From Diabrotica undecimpunctata (taxonomy: Eukaryota > Arthropoda > Insecta > Coleoptera > Chrysomelidae), in assembly GCF_040954645.1 (NCBI RefSeq), contig NC_092803.1, positions 9,983,230-10,047,229 on the forward strand: a DNA stretch of 64,000 bases, in the 5' to 3' direction. This document shows, piece by piece, positions 1-10,138 of the stretch. Numbering within the stretch: the stretch's first letter is position 1; every line of letters starts with the position of its first letter. Both the position numbers and the translations under genes were made by a program. Below the pieces are notes generated by a model. That model had not been told where the DNA came from and made no database searches. It was given only the letters and a program-made list of their open reading frames with translations.

Positions 1-150
1 GGTAGAAGAACATTATGGCTGAAAAATCTAAGACACTGGTCCGGAAAATAAACTACATCATTATTTAGAGCTACTGTCAATAAAGTCAAGATAGCGAATA
101 TGGTAGACAACAATATATCTAACGATAGATAACGATCTCGGAAGTAGAAG
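1..150 (+). mobile_element. LINE 3' end fragment
   Basis: Frame-by-eye translation gives WLKNLRHWSG, then a gap, then LFRATVNKVKIANM. This is the C-terminal tail seen in other LINE copies in this window (compare 742-1020 on the minus strand, with WLKDLRRWFD and IFRAAVSKTTIAIW). The tail ends in a GAAGTAGAAGAAG stretch, as expected for the 3' end of this family. Only the last ~50 codons are present, with stops. Confidence 0.6.
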
Positions 151-705
151 AAGATACTATTTCCAATTTTTTCGTTAGCGGTTTGATTCCAGTAGAAATA
201 TTTAATGAGGCGAATGTCTTTGTCATCAATTCCTATATTTAATTTAAATTTTACATGATGGACTGCATCAAATGCTTTTTTAAAATCCACAAAGCACCCA
301 AACATATCTTTGCTCTAATCACGACACTTCAGCAACATGACGTTCAGCGCAAATGGTGCTTCTCTCGTTCTAACTGCATTTATAAAACCAAACTGCGTTT
401 GTGTCTCATTCTTCTGGGAAGTGTTCTTAAGAAAATTTTAAATAAGTGGCTCATAAGGCAATTAATCAATATTCTAAGGATTTTTGTGCTAGTTATTTTA
501 TTAAGGATTGCACTAAGTGTAGTAAGAAGCCAGTCTGGGGGAATCACCCTGGTGTTGTATTCTGCATTAAAACATTTTAATATTTCTTTTATATTTCCTT
601 CTTCTACCAGTCAATGGTTCATTTGGGCCAATAACTTTTTAGTTTTTGAATTTTTTGTCGCAGGTTCTACTACGATTTTCTTTTGTCTAGCTAGAGCCTC
701 AATAC
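150..705 (-). mobile_element. LINE reverse transcriptase fragment (finger/palm part)
   Basis: The reverse strand around 200-300 reads FVDFKKAFDAVHH followed by GIDDKDIRLIKYFYWNQTANEKI. This is the first catalytic-Asp region of a non-LTR reverse transcriptase (DFKKAFD) and the following helix. Stops and frame changes are frequent, so it is a dead fragment. The 158-codon open frame on the other strand (255-731) is its antisense shadow. Confidence 0.65.
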
Positions 706-709
706 ACCC

Positions 710-1500
710 TCAGATCCTTACACCCCAATAGATCCTTCTTCTCATGGCGCCGTCTCCTTTCGAAGGTTGGCGATCCAAATGGCAATTGTAGTTTTGGAAA
801 CTGCTGCGCGAAAGATTTCTGCGGATGAGCGGTCGAACCATCTCCTCAGGTCTTTCAGCCACGAGTTCTGGCGTCTTCCTACTGATCTTTTGCCCTGTAC
901 TTTTCCTTCCAGTATAACTTGAAGTAATTCGTACATTTCGCCTCTCAACACATGACCCACGTATTGCATTTTCCTCTTTTTGATTATTCTTAGTAATTCT
1001 TTTTGTAAGTACCTCAACATCAGAAACTCTTTGTACCCATGGAATTCTCAACATTGCTTGCTTGTTCGATTCTTGATTTCTTTTCTGGATTTCTTTTTTT
1101 GGATTGCACTGACTATTGATATTTGCTCCCAAATATTTTATTGAATTTACCTGTTCTATTATTTGACCCTTGTCATACACATGTACGTTTATTGGTGTCT
1201 TTGAAAATACTAAAGTTTTAGTTTTGGAAACGTTTAGATGTAAACCGAACATCTCGCTGTGGTGAACTACCGCATTTATTATATTTTATAGTCCTTGTGC
1301 GTTGCTTGCTATTAAGACGGTATCATCAGCATATCTGGTGTTGTCTATGCTGATTCCCTTAATCTTAATTCCGCCTTGGACCTCGTCTAATGCTTCTCTG
1401 AATATAGACTCTGAATACAAATTAAACAGTAGTGGTGATAAGACGCAACCCTGTCTCACTCCTCGTCGGATTTGTATATTCTAATATAGATCATTAATAG
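710..1500 (-). mobile_element. LINE reverse transcriptase palm to C-terminus, decayed
   Basis: On the minus strand the RT active-site box NTRYADDTV lies at 1322-1333 (YADD), after RQGCVLSPLLFNLYSES. It is followed by VSKTKTLVFSK and KYLGANI (1110-1250), then QYVGHVLRGEMYELLQVILEGK and a WLKDLRRW tail down to about 740. The order palm, thumb, C-terminal basic tail matches APE-type LINEs. The frame changes at least once: the 710-1252 and 742-1020 frames overlap. Confidence 0.8.
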
Positions 1501-1559
1501 AGTAAAATTTTATAAAATCTGTCATCACTGATGTAATGTCGATTAAAAATCTGCATAGA

Positions 1560-2470
1560 CTTATTTCTTCTTCTTATTATTCTTCTTCTTATTCTTTATA
1601 AGCAATTCTGCTTGTTCATTGGCGAATTAATACATCTATGGAAGGTTGTCAATCCGTCTTTTACCCGGCCGTCCGATACTTCTGGTGACTTACCTCTTGC
1701 AATTTTGACAACACGGGTCTCCTCGATTCTGCTTATGTGGTTATTCCATTCTTTTTTTCTATTTTGTGTCCATTCATTTATACACTGTACGTTACATTTT
1801 CTTCTAATGTCTTCACTTCTCTTTCGATCTGTCAGCATATTTCCTGTAATTCTTCTCAGTACTCTGATCTCTGCAGTTTCCAGTAGCCTTTGCGTTGTGG
1901 CTGTGTGGGTCTTGTTTTTGAGGCATATGTCATTATTGGTCTTACACTGGCTATATAAATTCTTGATTTCATCTCAGTGTCAATGTGTCCGTTTCGCCAT
2001 ACAGTGTCATTAAAGCATCCTGCCAGTCTATTTGCTCTCACTTGATCTCTCACTTTGTCCAGCTCTCCATAGCTAGCCAGTGTAATTTCCAGGTATTTTA
2101 TTTCCATTACTTGTTCAATACTGATGTCATCCATTTCTATTTTACATCTGGTTGGTTCTTTGCTGACTACTATTGTTTTAGTTTTCTGAGATGAAATTGT
2201 CATATTAAATTATTTTGCTCTTATGGTAAATCTGTGGACCAGTCTTTAAATATTTTGATTTCTTTGTTTCCCATTCTGTATCCTCTTCCTTTGTTAATGC
2301 TTTTGATGATTTCATCTATGATCAAATTGAAGAGCATGAGGCTCAATGAATCCCCTTGTCTATTTCTATAGGTTCTGTAAGTTGTCCATCTATTCTGACT
2401 TTTATTTTGTTGTTTTGGTATATGTTTTCGATCGTTTTTATAATATTTAGGGGAGTGTCTCTATTATGCA
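1560..2470 (-). mobile_element. LINE C-terminal fragment, second copy
   Basis: Minus-strand frames at 1856-2203 (KTKTIVVSKEPTRCKIEM, YLEITLASYGELDKVRDQV, RIYIASVRPIMTYASKTRP) and 1596-1838 (NRKKEWNNHISRIEETRVVKIARGKSP) are the thumb and C-terminal part of a LINE reverse transcriptase. It is a different subfamily from the 710-1500 copy. The 3' end near 1570-1620 has AAG-rich sequence and the phrase AAGCAATTCTGCTTGTTCATTGG on the plus strand. A related phrase recurs near 14338 and 48210, so this is a family 3' UTR. Confidence 0.75.
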
Positions 2471-2589
2471 GAAGATGAATTACATAGACTTATTTCAATG
2501 TGATAAAATAATAACAAAGAAAAAGCATGAAATTAAATAACTTTAATCTTAGCTACAATTACTAATTACATGTTTTTTTTTTCTTTTAG

Positions 2590-2824
2590 TCTAACCATAA
2601 ATCACGTACTTTCCGAGCCATCAGCCTCCTGGACAGGATTGTCAGGTCACGTGAACAACGAAATGATCAACAACGCCATCCAGGAGCACATCAAAGACAC
2701 CGGTTATACGATAAGCGACATCTTCGCCTTCATCTGCGGACCAAACCAGTTCTTGGAACTGTCCCTTGACCGACTACGTAGTTTAGATATAACCGACGAA
2801 CAAATACACACGTTCAGCGGATAG
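2590..2824 (+). CDS. Cytochrome b5 reductase-type protein (CYB5R4/NCB5OR-like), terminal exon
   Basis: The last coding exon of a flavin-dependent NADH reductase. The intron acceptor is a T-rich tract ending TTTTAG at 2589. The exon encodes HVLSEPSASWTGLSGHV, then FICGPNQFLELSLDRLRSL, and ends DEQIHTFSG with TAG at 2822-2824. In this family, CGP followed by a C-terminal aromatic-rich helix belongs to the NAD-binding half of the ferredoxin-reductase fold. The close of the exon (CGP, then DEQIHTF) resembles the C-terminus of cytochrome b5 reductase 4, an ER-associated fusion of cytochrome b5, CS and reductase domains. The upstream exons are outside the window, so the family member is inferred from about 78 residues. 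An open-frame Met at 2570 lies in the intron pyrimidine tract and is not a start. A polyadenylation signal AATAAA lies at 2961-2966. Confidence 0.7.
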
Positions 2825-2990
2825 CACAGCGCACACTTTGACCGGCCTTCATTCTTCTGCGATACTCAGCCATTTTCCAGAGATCTATCTCTTGTTAGAA
2901 ACATTGTTTATAATTTTGTTCTTAATATTTTTAATTTTATTGGGCAAAGGAGCCGTTAGTAATAAAATTGTTTTATTTATTTGTAGTTTT
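2825..2990 (+). other. Probable 3' UTR with polyadenylation signal
   Basis: Non-coding sequence directly after the reductase stop codon. AATAAA at 2961-2966 is followed by a T/G-rich tract, the usual layout of an animal cleavage and polyadenylation site. Confidence 0.5.
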
Positions 2991-3083
2991 TTTTTTAGAA
3001 AATTAATGAAGATGAAATTTGATCTAACCTATTTCTTGAGACAATTTAAAGAACCACAAAAAGTGATACACATTTACACCACC

Positions 3084-4560
3084 TTAATCTAGATCTGCTG
3101 CGTTAATTCTCGCAACAGAATCTTCGTAAAAATAACAGATTGCATTAATTAAGATCATTTTAGTTGATAAGAAATTTAGGAATCTCTCTATTTGACCTGC
3201 TTGACAGCTCGGAGTTATCAGATGAATGAATTTGACCAACAACTTGGTCAAATGAGAAATATCAAACGCCTGGTTTCGTGGGAAATCCATAAACCCTGGG
3301 GATTGCTTGGTTTGGCGACGCCTCAAAAAAGTTCCGTAAATGTCATCGTTTTCATCGATGCTTTTCAACACTTCCAATATAATACTTTAATCTTTCGTTT
3401 TTTCTAAAACTGGTTGAATTGGTTGATTCTTTCAAAACGGGATAAACCTGTTTAAAAATTCTACCTTTGTAGGAAACACTAAGAACAGGAACAATTGTCT
3501 GTTCACGTTTTTGATTTTTAGCAATCTGGTTTAAAGGAATATTCATCTCTTCATCATCTGATTCGACCTCCCCTTCACTTCTGTTAACGACCTCTTCATC
3601 TTCATTCGATTCATTCTCTTCTATATTTTTGTCGTTATGCGCATCTGAATCAAGCTATTCTTCTTCTCTAAAGTCTGCTCCAGTTACACTTCTACCAGCT
3701 ACTACGGCGACCTTCTTTCTCTTTCGCCGTTGTGTAGGAGTATCAGAATATCTCATGGATTTCAGCATATTAACCACTAAATTACTATCATGTTCTTCTA
3801 CTTCTTGAAAATTTGCAATGTTGGCACTAGGGAGTCGGTTTAGGACTTGATCACGGTCTACAGGGTAGATCCCACATTTTCTAAAACCAGGCTTAATATT
3901 TTTTTCTTGGTTGGATCTGATGTTGTCCATCAACTCTCTAACAATATAAGGAAAGCGATTTTTCGGTATGGTAGCTACCCTTCTTCCTTCACCCATTTTC
4001 CACTTTTCAAGAATTTTTCGCCATGCTTGTTTTAAAGGGCGAAAAAAAGCCACATCAAGGGGCTGGGTCATATGTGTAGAATTTGACGGCAAAAAAATTA
4101 ATAAGATATCATGTTCTAAGCACTCTTGCTCTCTAAGCGTGTCCTATGTCGCTTCAAAAACCCAGGTACAAAATCTTTTCCCGGGAAGTTGTTGTTAAAC
4201 TTAGGTACATTTTTACCCCGACTATATAGGTATGTTTTTACCATTACTCTAAGATCGTATTTATCTAAGAGATAGCCCCAATCAGCACAGGTTATCAATT
4301 GTTTCAGTATAACTTCCTCTTCCAACTTTGTTAGTGTAGTTTGTCCTCCAGGTTTTTTAAGTTATCGTTTTTGTGGTGCCTATAGAACACTGAATAGTTA
4401 TTTCATGTACTTTGCTTGCCTCCTTATAGGACTGGAATGCATTTTCGTATGTCGTTTAAGGCCCTTTCAAGAGCCTCATGATTGCTTTTTTTGTAAAACT
4501 TGGACCTTGGACATAAAAGACATAAATAATACGTTTTCTTTCATTTTTGACCTTCTTGAG
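3084..4560 (-). pseudogene. Pogo/Tigger-like DDE transposase, internally deleted
   Basis: Minus strand. 4116-4325 encodes an N-terminal part (LKQLITCADWGYLLDKYDL, then FPGKDFVPGFLKRH), matching the helix-turn-helix/CENP-B-type DNA-binding region of pogo-like transposases. 3655-4092 encodes the end of the DDE domain, with EHDILLIFLPSNSTHMTQPL continuing into DVAFFRPLKQAWR. The STHMTQPLD box is the hallmark region before the last catalytic acidic residue. The segment with the first two catalytic Asp residues is missing between about 4093 and 4116, so the two ends are joined by a deletion. 3084-3546 holds a decayed C-terminal tail. No terminal inverted repeat was identified. Confidence 0.7.
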
Positions 4561-4799
4561 GTAGGTAATTATTGAATCAAAAACCTTGACAATAGCTACA
4601 AGTTTATCTGTAAAGTTTAGCTTGTACAATATTAGTTTAATTTACAGTAGTAAATTTAGTCGGTACAGAAGACATCGGTAAAAAAAAATAAAGCCAGCAA
4701 GTTTTTTCGTATAATTTTATAGAAGAAAATGGTTTAAATTAAGTACAAATAATAGAAAAAGACAGTTTTCACATTTCACATATGGTGCCCCTGTATATT

Positions 4800-5710
4800 C
4801 ACTTATACTTATTTCATCTTATCAGGAATCATCAGAGCAACTGGTACAGATGCTCTAAACGTGAAATCAGATCTTTTCCGTCAAAAGAAGCAACAATAAA
4901 ATGGCTACAATATGGACGCTACAGCGACATAATAAATAAATCATCAAAGTAGAAATGCGAAGATTTCTATTGACGACACCAAAATTTAGATTTTGCTTTA
5001 ATCTGTACCTTCTATAAATTGCAAGGCAAAACAGATGATACTAAGGATGTAAGAGAGATATGGAAAATCTGAAAGTTGCATTCCACAACATATGGCGAAT
5101 TGGTTTCTAGTAGGAGCCGAAATAAAAGAAAAAGACAGTTAAGATTTGATTTCACGTAATAGTGCCTTTATATATTCTAAAAGTTTTCAAAACAGTTTAT
5201 AGACCTGTCCTGACTTTTGGCAACGAATCATGGTTAAGGAACGACAAAAGAGCAAGATACATGCTATAGAGATTAAGATTAAGATTTGATTTCACGTAAT
5301 AGTGCCTTTATATATTCTAAAAGTTTTCAAAACAGTTTATAGACCTGTCCTGACTTTTGGCAACGAATCATGGTTAAGGAACGACAAAAGAGCAAGATAC
5401 ATGCTATAGAGATTAAGATTAAGATTTGATTTCACGTAATAGTGCCTTTATATATTCTAAACGTTTTCAAAACAGTTTATAAACCTGTCCTGACTTTTGG
5501 CAACGAATCATAGGTACTTAAGGAACGACAATAGAGCAAGATACATGCTATAGAGATAAAGTTTTTAAGAAGATTTAAAGACGTGACATGGGATAAAACT
5601 TACACCATCATATTATGGTAGATCCTAAGAAGAACATATAGAAGAATAAACGAGCAAGGTGTGCGGATCTTGCAAAAGATTTATTTAGAATTTTAAACTA
5701 TTACGCCTTT
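4800..5710 (+). mobile_element. LINE relic carrying an internal tandem triplication
   Basis: Around 5190-5280 the plus strand reads VYRPVLTFGNESWL. After the last repeat unit, near 5550-5590, it reads EIKFLRRFKDVTWDK. These are consecutive motifs of the C-terminal part of a LINE polyprotein. The segment between them is present three times (see repeat 5141-5560). No RT active site is visible. Confidence 0.6.
5141..5560 (+). repeat. Three-copy 140-bp tandem repeat inside a LINE relic
   Basis: The phrase AAGATTTGATTTCACGTAAT starts at 5141, 5281 and 5421, an exact 140-bp period. Copies one and two are nearly identical. The third has several substitutions and a short insertion near 5512. The unit includes coding sequence for RPVLTFGNESW, so the array arose by tandem duplication within a retrotransposon relic. 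Confidence 0.95.
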
Positions 5711-5719
5711 TTGTTTTTT

Positions 5720-5820
5720 TTTTGTCCCGGGCCAGGAACTGAACCATCGTCCGGTAAAGCCTTTCGACTGTGAATCGAATGCGAGTTGGCCCTGCCCCAT
5801 TTGGCTATCTGACGGACATT
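5720..5820 (-). mobile_element. tRNA-derived SINE head, putative
   Basis: The minus strand carries a box-A-like TAGCCAAATGG (plus 5797-5807) and a box-B-like GGTTCAGTTCC (plus 5735-5745, one mismatch to the consensus). Together these are the internal RNA polymerase III promoter arrangement of tRNA-derived SINEs. The box spacing is longer than in a real tRNA and no acceptor stem can be drawn, so it is not a tRNA gene. A T-rich run on the plus strand at 5708-5723 would be an A-rich end on this strand. Confidence 0.45.
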
Positions 5821-6012
5821 AAATACACACATGTCCAAAAGTTTGGAATACGTACAAATAATGTATCTACGTCTATGGTGGTTTTAAAACTGTTAATATT
5901 CATTCTAGAGCGTTTTTAAATGAAAATGATAAAAAATTTGAATCGCTTTTGTATGATTTTGGTCACATTTAACTGATTAGCGTATTCACGCATTATTTCA
6001 GTCTTTGTTTAA

Positions 6013-8490
6013 CCCATGAAGGACGAAGTTTTCGAAAATCTTTATTTTACATAAATGATACAAATAACTCTTATGAATGGACAAAACTTACTTAGAAAAA
6101 GACAAAAATAATTATTAAATATATTAAAACCTAAAAATATTGCCTGTTGCCAAATGGCAACGCTAGGTTCCTATGGCTACATTAACCGAATGAAATAAAA
6201 GTAAAAAATATTCTATGAAATTGAGAGATAATCGGCAAAAAAATTTCTATAGCTTTGTATGAAATTTAACATTACACTTTGTGCACAAACCTACTTCACA
6301 TTTGGCGCATCTTGTTCTCATGATCGACCTGCATTCTTCACCTGCACACCTAATTTTCTTTTTATTTGGTACTGGTTCCAGTAAATGCCCAACTCCATCG
6401 TATCTAATATCATCAGATACTTTATGAAAGAAACGACTTGAGAGTGAACTAGACGGTCGGCCACCTTGTTTTGCAGGCACTCCGTATTTGGTCAGATAGG
6501 CTTGCACAATTTCACGCCTAAACTCTAACTGTGTCAACTTGTTGCCGGATTTTTTATGTAGCACCCACGCATTTTGTATAGTCGCATCTAGCATCCAGGT
6601 AATCAAGCTCCAGTACCATTTTTTTGCCCTCATTCCTATTCTAAAGCGGTTTATATTTTCGTCCATTAGGTCGGTGCCCCCCCATTGCATTATTATATTT
6701 ACCAATCAGGCATGGACTTTGAACCTGGATGATTTTCTTTTTAGCTTGTGAATATCTTTTCACGAGCGATTGTGGTTCCACCCCATAACATGTTGACGCT
6801 ACACTTACGACTCTGTTATCCAACCATCTTACAACTATAATACCAGTTTCTCTCTCGAGAATCGACTCTACATCACCCCTTTTGCGTTTCTGCATATTAG
6901 CTTTCGATTCTATAGGGCAGTTTTTGGGAATGCGATTTTCCCGTATTGTTCCGGTAAGGCTATAGCCACGATCCTTTATGTTTCAAAAGGTGCAGGATCG
7001 TAAATAAATTGTCGCAGAAAAATTTGTAGTGTAATCTTGATTTATCATTGGGCAGTTCATCGAGCATTGTGACGAATGGAGCCGCACATGCTCCAAAAAC
7101 TTTATAATAATGATTATTTGCTTTGGGATCGGTTCCTTGGTACATGTTGAAGCTTACAAGATACCCACTTTTAGTGTTGAGGCACCAAACTTTGTATCCG
7201 AAACGAATCGGCTTTCCTTTTATGAACTGTTTACATGAGTGGCGTCCAAAGTATTTCACCATAGATTCGTCGTAATTTAATTCGCCTTCAGGGACGTAAT
7301 ATTCTTTAAGTATATTTTTTCTGTAAATAGTCAGCTAAGGGTCTGATCTTGTAATATTTGTCCCTTTCATCGATGGCTTCATTATTTGCAAGGTGGAAAA
7401 AACGCCAAATTGTAAGGAACCGATCTCTTCGCATAGCGTTCATGGCCATTGCATTACCCATATCGCCTTTCGTATCCCACTAAAATTTTTTTCCCGGGAG
7501 CCAATTATACCCCGATAGAATCAAAATGGCAAAGAAACACCTCATTTCTCCTGCAGAAATTTTGGGGTCGGGAAAGTTCTTCTGTAGTGCATAACTCGTG
7601 CATTGGTTGAGAATGTAACTAATTATATCCTCGTCGAAAAATAATTCGAACATCTCGACAGGTGTCAACGTATTGAATGGTTCGTAGCTATATTATGGGA
7701 AACTAGCGGCATTGTCGACCAAATCACCCGTTATCCAATTTAGGGACTCGTATTCAATTTTCTTCACTTGAGAGGTAGTTTGTGGGATGAAACTTCCGCT
7801 GCTTTCCTGGGAAATATCCATCGCTTGAACTGCATCTTCTTCGATGTCGTCATCCTCCTTGTCTGCTTCTTCGCCATACATTTGCACCTCAACATTTGCT
7901 TCCAGCTGTTTTCTAGACAGATTGTCGATGAATCCTCCCCCATCCTCCTCGCCAGAATCTTCATCAGTGAGGTCTCCAATATTTGGGGGCTCAACATAAA
8001 TATTTCTAACGTTGACGTCATCTTCGTAAACCATGTTCAAAGCTTCTTGTAGAGAGAAACCCCGCCTGAAAAAACAAGATGCCTGTAGATACTAGCGTTG
8101 CCATATGGCAACGCGATGAATAAAAACAAAATATTGTAAAAGATCGCTTTTTTTCAAGGGTTGTCAAATATTCACAGAGGGAAAATGACCTTTCTATTAG
8201 AGCATAATTGTTACTTTAGCCACTTAGATGTAATAGTTATTCAGAAGTAATTGACAAATTGAGCTACTTACACAAATCTTATATCCATTTTTACAACTAT
8301 CAAAAACGGTGACTATAAAATCTCACAAACACCAACGAATTAAGTTTTTGTTAGGTGTATATCTTCAAATCACTTATTTTCTGCAGACCGGCACGTTCTT
8401 GGAAACAAAACAAACTAACATAACCTCAAAATAATAAGATTCGTACGTCAATACCAGTGTTGCCATATGGCAACTCCAGTCCTTCATGGG
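6013..8490 (-). mobile_element. piggyBac-like transposon with intact ends and TTAA target duplication
   Basis: Inverted terminal repeats CCCATGAAGGAC (6013-6024) and GTCCTTCATGGG (8479-8490) are each flanked by TTAA (6009-6012 and 8491-8494), the diagnostic piggyBac target duplication. The palindrome GTTGCCATATGGCAAC occurs next to the right end (8459-8474) and again at 8097-8112. A one-base variant lies near the left end (6146-6161). The element is 2,478 bp and carries one minus-strand transposase gene. Confidence 0.95.
6247..8040 (-). pseudogene. piggyBac transposase pseudogene
   Basis: Minus strand, start near 8040. An acidic N-terminus (7693-8040) leads into MFELFFDEDIISYIL (7480-7668), then DESMVKYFGRHSCKQFIKGK (about 7220-7275, first catalytic Asp), FFCDNLFTILHLL (second Asp), GGTDLMDENINRFRIG (third Asp, about 6650-6690), and a Cys-rich C-terminus with CAGEEC and CAKCEVGLCTKC (6260-6350). 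In-frame stops occur at about 7693 (after AASFP) and 7480 (after LPGKKF). Frames change near 7310 and 6960, and at a run of seven Gs near 6672. Gene order and domain content are otherwise complete, but the copy cannot encode a working enzyme. Confidence 0.92.
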
Positions 8491-8517
8491 TTAAATTTAA
8501 ATTGAGCCGTTTAAAAA

Positions 8518-9755
8518 TGCCTAGAAACGTGATATCTCATTTTGACAGATCTAGAGTAATTGCTTTGTTACAACAGGGCTCGAGTCAAAGTTATATCGAG
8601 AATATTGTTGATGTTACTCAGAGTGCTGTATCGAAAATAAAAAAAAAATCCAAGATACAAATGACGTCAAGGATCGTCCCAGAAGTGGTAGAAGTCGATG
8701 TACAACATCATCTCAAGATGGGCTAATAACATTGATAGCTCTCAGAAATCATCTGGAATCTACAAGTGATATATCCAGAGAACTTTCTAGGCTTCAAAGA
8801 CTGAATATTTCACGGCAAACAATAACACACAGACTAAATGCGGTAAATTTGTATCGTAGAAGACCGCTACGTGTTCCTAAACTAACCTAGCAACACAAAA
8901 TAGTAAGGTTGCAACGAGCTATAGAAATGGTGTATCATGGTCCTAACTGGAATAACGTGATGTTCTCTGACGGGTCAAAAATTGGTTTGCTATTTGATTC
9001 GCGAAGAACACTGGTTTGGAGGGCCCCAGAAAGACAAGCCCGACTAGAAACAGCCCAACCGCGTGTCCCATTTGAAGGTGGCAGTATTATGGTTTGGAGT
9101 GGTATTATGAGTGGTACATGGACGCCACTGCTGGTTCTGGAGAGAAGAGTCACTGGTGCTGTGTACATCGAGGAAGTATTCAATCCTTCTTCTTCTTAAC
9201 ATGCCATACACCAAAGTGCGTAGGCGACTATCTCATTACTAGAATTCTGTTCTTGGCGGCGTGACACAGCTCGCCTGTATTGTGTATTCCTGTCCATTCT
9301 TTAATATTTCTTAACCAGGATAATTGTTTGCGGCCGGCTCCTCTCCTACCTTCGATCTTCCCTTGTAGGATTAACTGTGGTATTTCATATTTTGCTCCTC
9401 TCAATATGTGCCCAAAGTAACCAATCTTGCGTTTTTTAATTAATTTAAAGAGTTCTCTTTCCACGCCGGCTCTCTTAAGGATGTCATCTTTTCGAACTCT
9501 ATCCACCCAAGGTATGCGCATCATTCTTCTTAATGACCACATTTCAAATGCTTCAAGTTTGTTGATAGATGTTTTTTTCGCATGACAACGCACCTCCTCA
9601 TCGAACAGCAGCAGTACAAAATTTTCTGGGAGAAAAAGGATTATCTACATGACAGTGGCCCTCGAATTCCCCCGACATGAAAGTTATTGAACATGCTTGG
9701 GACATTCTCAAAACACGCATTAAGAAGCGAAACAATCTTTATTATTGTTGCGTAC
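8518..9755 (+). pseudogene. Tc1-like transposase pseudogene, interrupted
   Basis: Plus strand. The ATG at 8518 begins MPRNVISHFDRSRVIALLQQ, a helix-turn-helix typical of Tc1-type N-termini. A frame break near 8690 follows. 8909-9180 encodes NNVMFSDGSKIGLLF (first catalytic Asp) and GGSIMVWSGIMSG. After the LINE insertion, 9581-9601 encodes HDNAPPH (second Asp) and 9660-9735 encodes WPSNSPDMKVIEHAWDILK, the third catalytic segment. A TGA interrupts the frame at about 9648. Confidence 0.85.
9185..9580 (-). mobile_element. LINE 3' fragment inserted in the Tc1-like transposase
   Basis: The minus-strand frame 9228-9593 reads KLEAFEMWSLRRMMRIPWV, then KKRKIGYFGHILRGAKYEI and WLRNIKEWTG, the C-terminal LINE tail. 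Its 3' end at about 9185-9200 has the AAGAAGAAG tail expected of this family. Tc1 coding sequence lies on both sides, so this is a 5'-truncated insertion. Confidence 0.85.
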
Positions 9756-9784
9756 ATAGCATTAAAATTTTCTCTTAAATATAT

Positions 9785-9900
9785 TAAACCTAGACACGAT
9801 ACGTATCGTAGTCGAGGACGTCCTTCAACAAGGCCTATGTTCAGCAGTGGACGTAAAACAGCTACTGATGATGATGATGATAATGATACTGAGCCGAAAA
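9785..9900 (+). mobile_element. LINE 3' tail with GAT/ATG microsatellite
   Basis: The sequence CCTATGTTCAGCAGTGGACG at about 9834-9853, followed by a (GAT)n run at 9866-9892, matches the characteristic 3' terminus of a widespread arthropod LINE group. No coding part precedes it, so it is strongly 5'-truncated. Confidence 0.6.
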
Positions 9901-10066
9901 ACAATAGTAATTTATACCACACATTTTGTGATCTATATCTCACAGTGGAACACATTTTACTTATATCACCAGTATATGTCTAAAGTAGTAATGTAGTATT
10001 ATAGTTTATTCGTCTTCCGGGTTTGGACCGTGTCATTTGTGAGTGACCCAAAAGTGGGTTCATCTC

Positions 10067-10100
10067 GACGTTTCGCTACAATTGTATGTAGCTTCTTCAG
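10067..10100 (-). ncRNA. Minimal hammerhead-like core, left arm
   Basis: Mirror copy of the 11091-11124 motif, read on the minus strand: CTGAAGA, six-pair stem II (GCTACA/TGTAGC), then GAAACGTC. It would lie in a transcript leaving the element to the left. Activity is not shown by sequence alone. Confidence 0.5.
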
Positions 10101-10138
10101 GAGAACAAAAAAGAAAAAGAAAACAAAAGACGGAAGAT

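Larger units (their letters stand above)
5826..9760 (+). mobile_element. Tc1-like transposon, split by a piggyBac and a LINE insertion
   Basis: The left end at 5826 begins with CACACATGTCCAAAAGTTTG next to a TA dinucleotide, a typical Tc1-type terminus. The transposase resumes at 8518, after the piggyBac (6013-8490). It is broken again by a LINE fragment (9185-9580) and ends near 9755. Transposase motifs lie on both sides of each insertion, so they belong to one element. No right terminal repeat was found; the 3' part appears lost or replaced by the LINE tail at 9785-9900. Confidence 0.7.

Noticed and set aside
255..731. 158-codon plus-strand open frame
   Set aside because: Antisense to a LINE RT fragment carrying FVDFKKAFDAVHH.
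5141..5560. CRISPR-like or satellite array as an independent element
   Set aside because: The 140-bp units have no spacers, and the unit contains LINE coding sequence, so it is a local tandem duplication.
5720..5820. A functional tRNA gene on the minus strand
   Set aside because: Box A and box B are spaced too far apart and no acceptor or anticodon stem can be drawn; a SINE head fits better.
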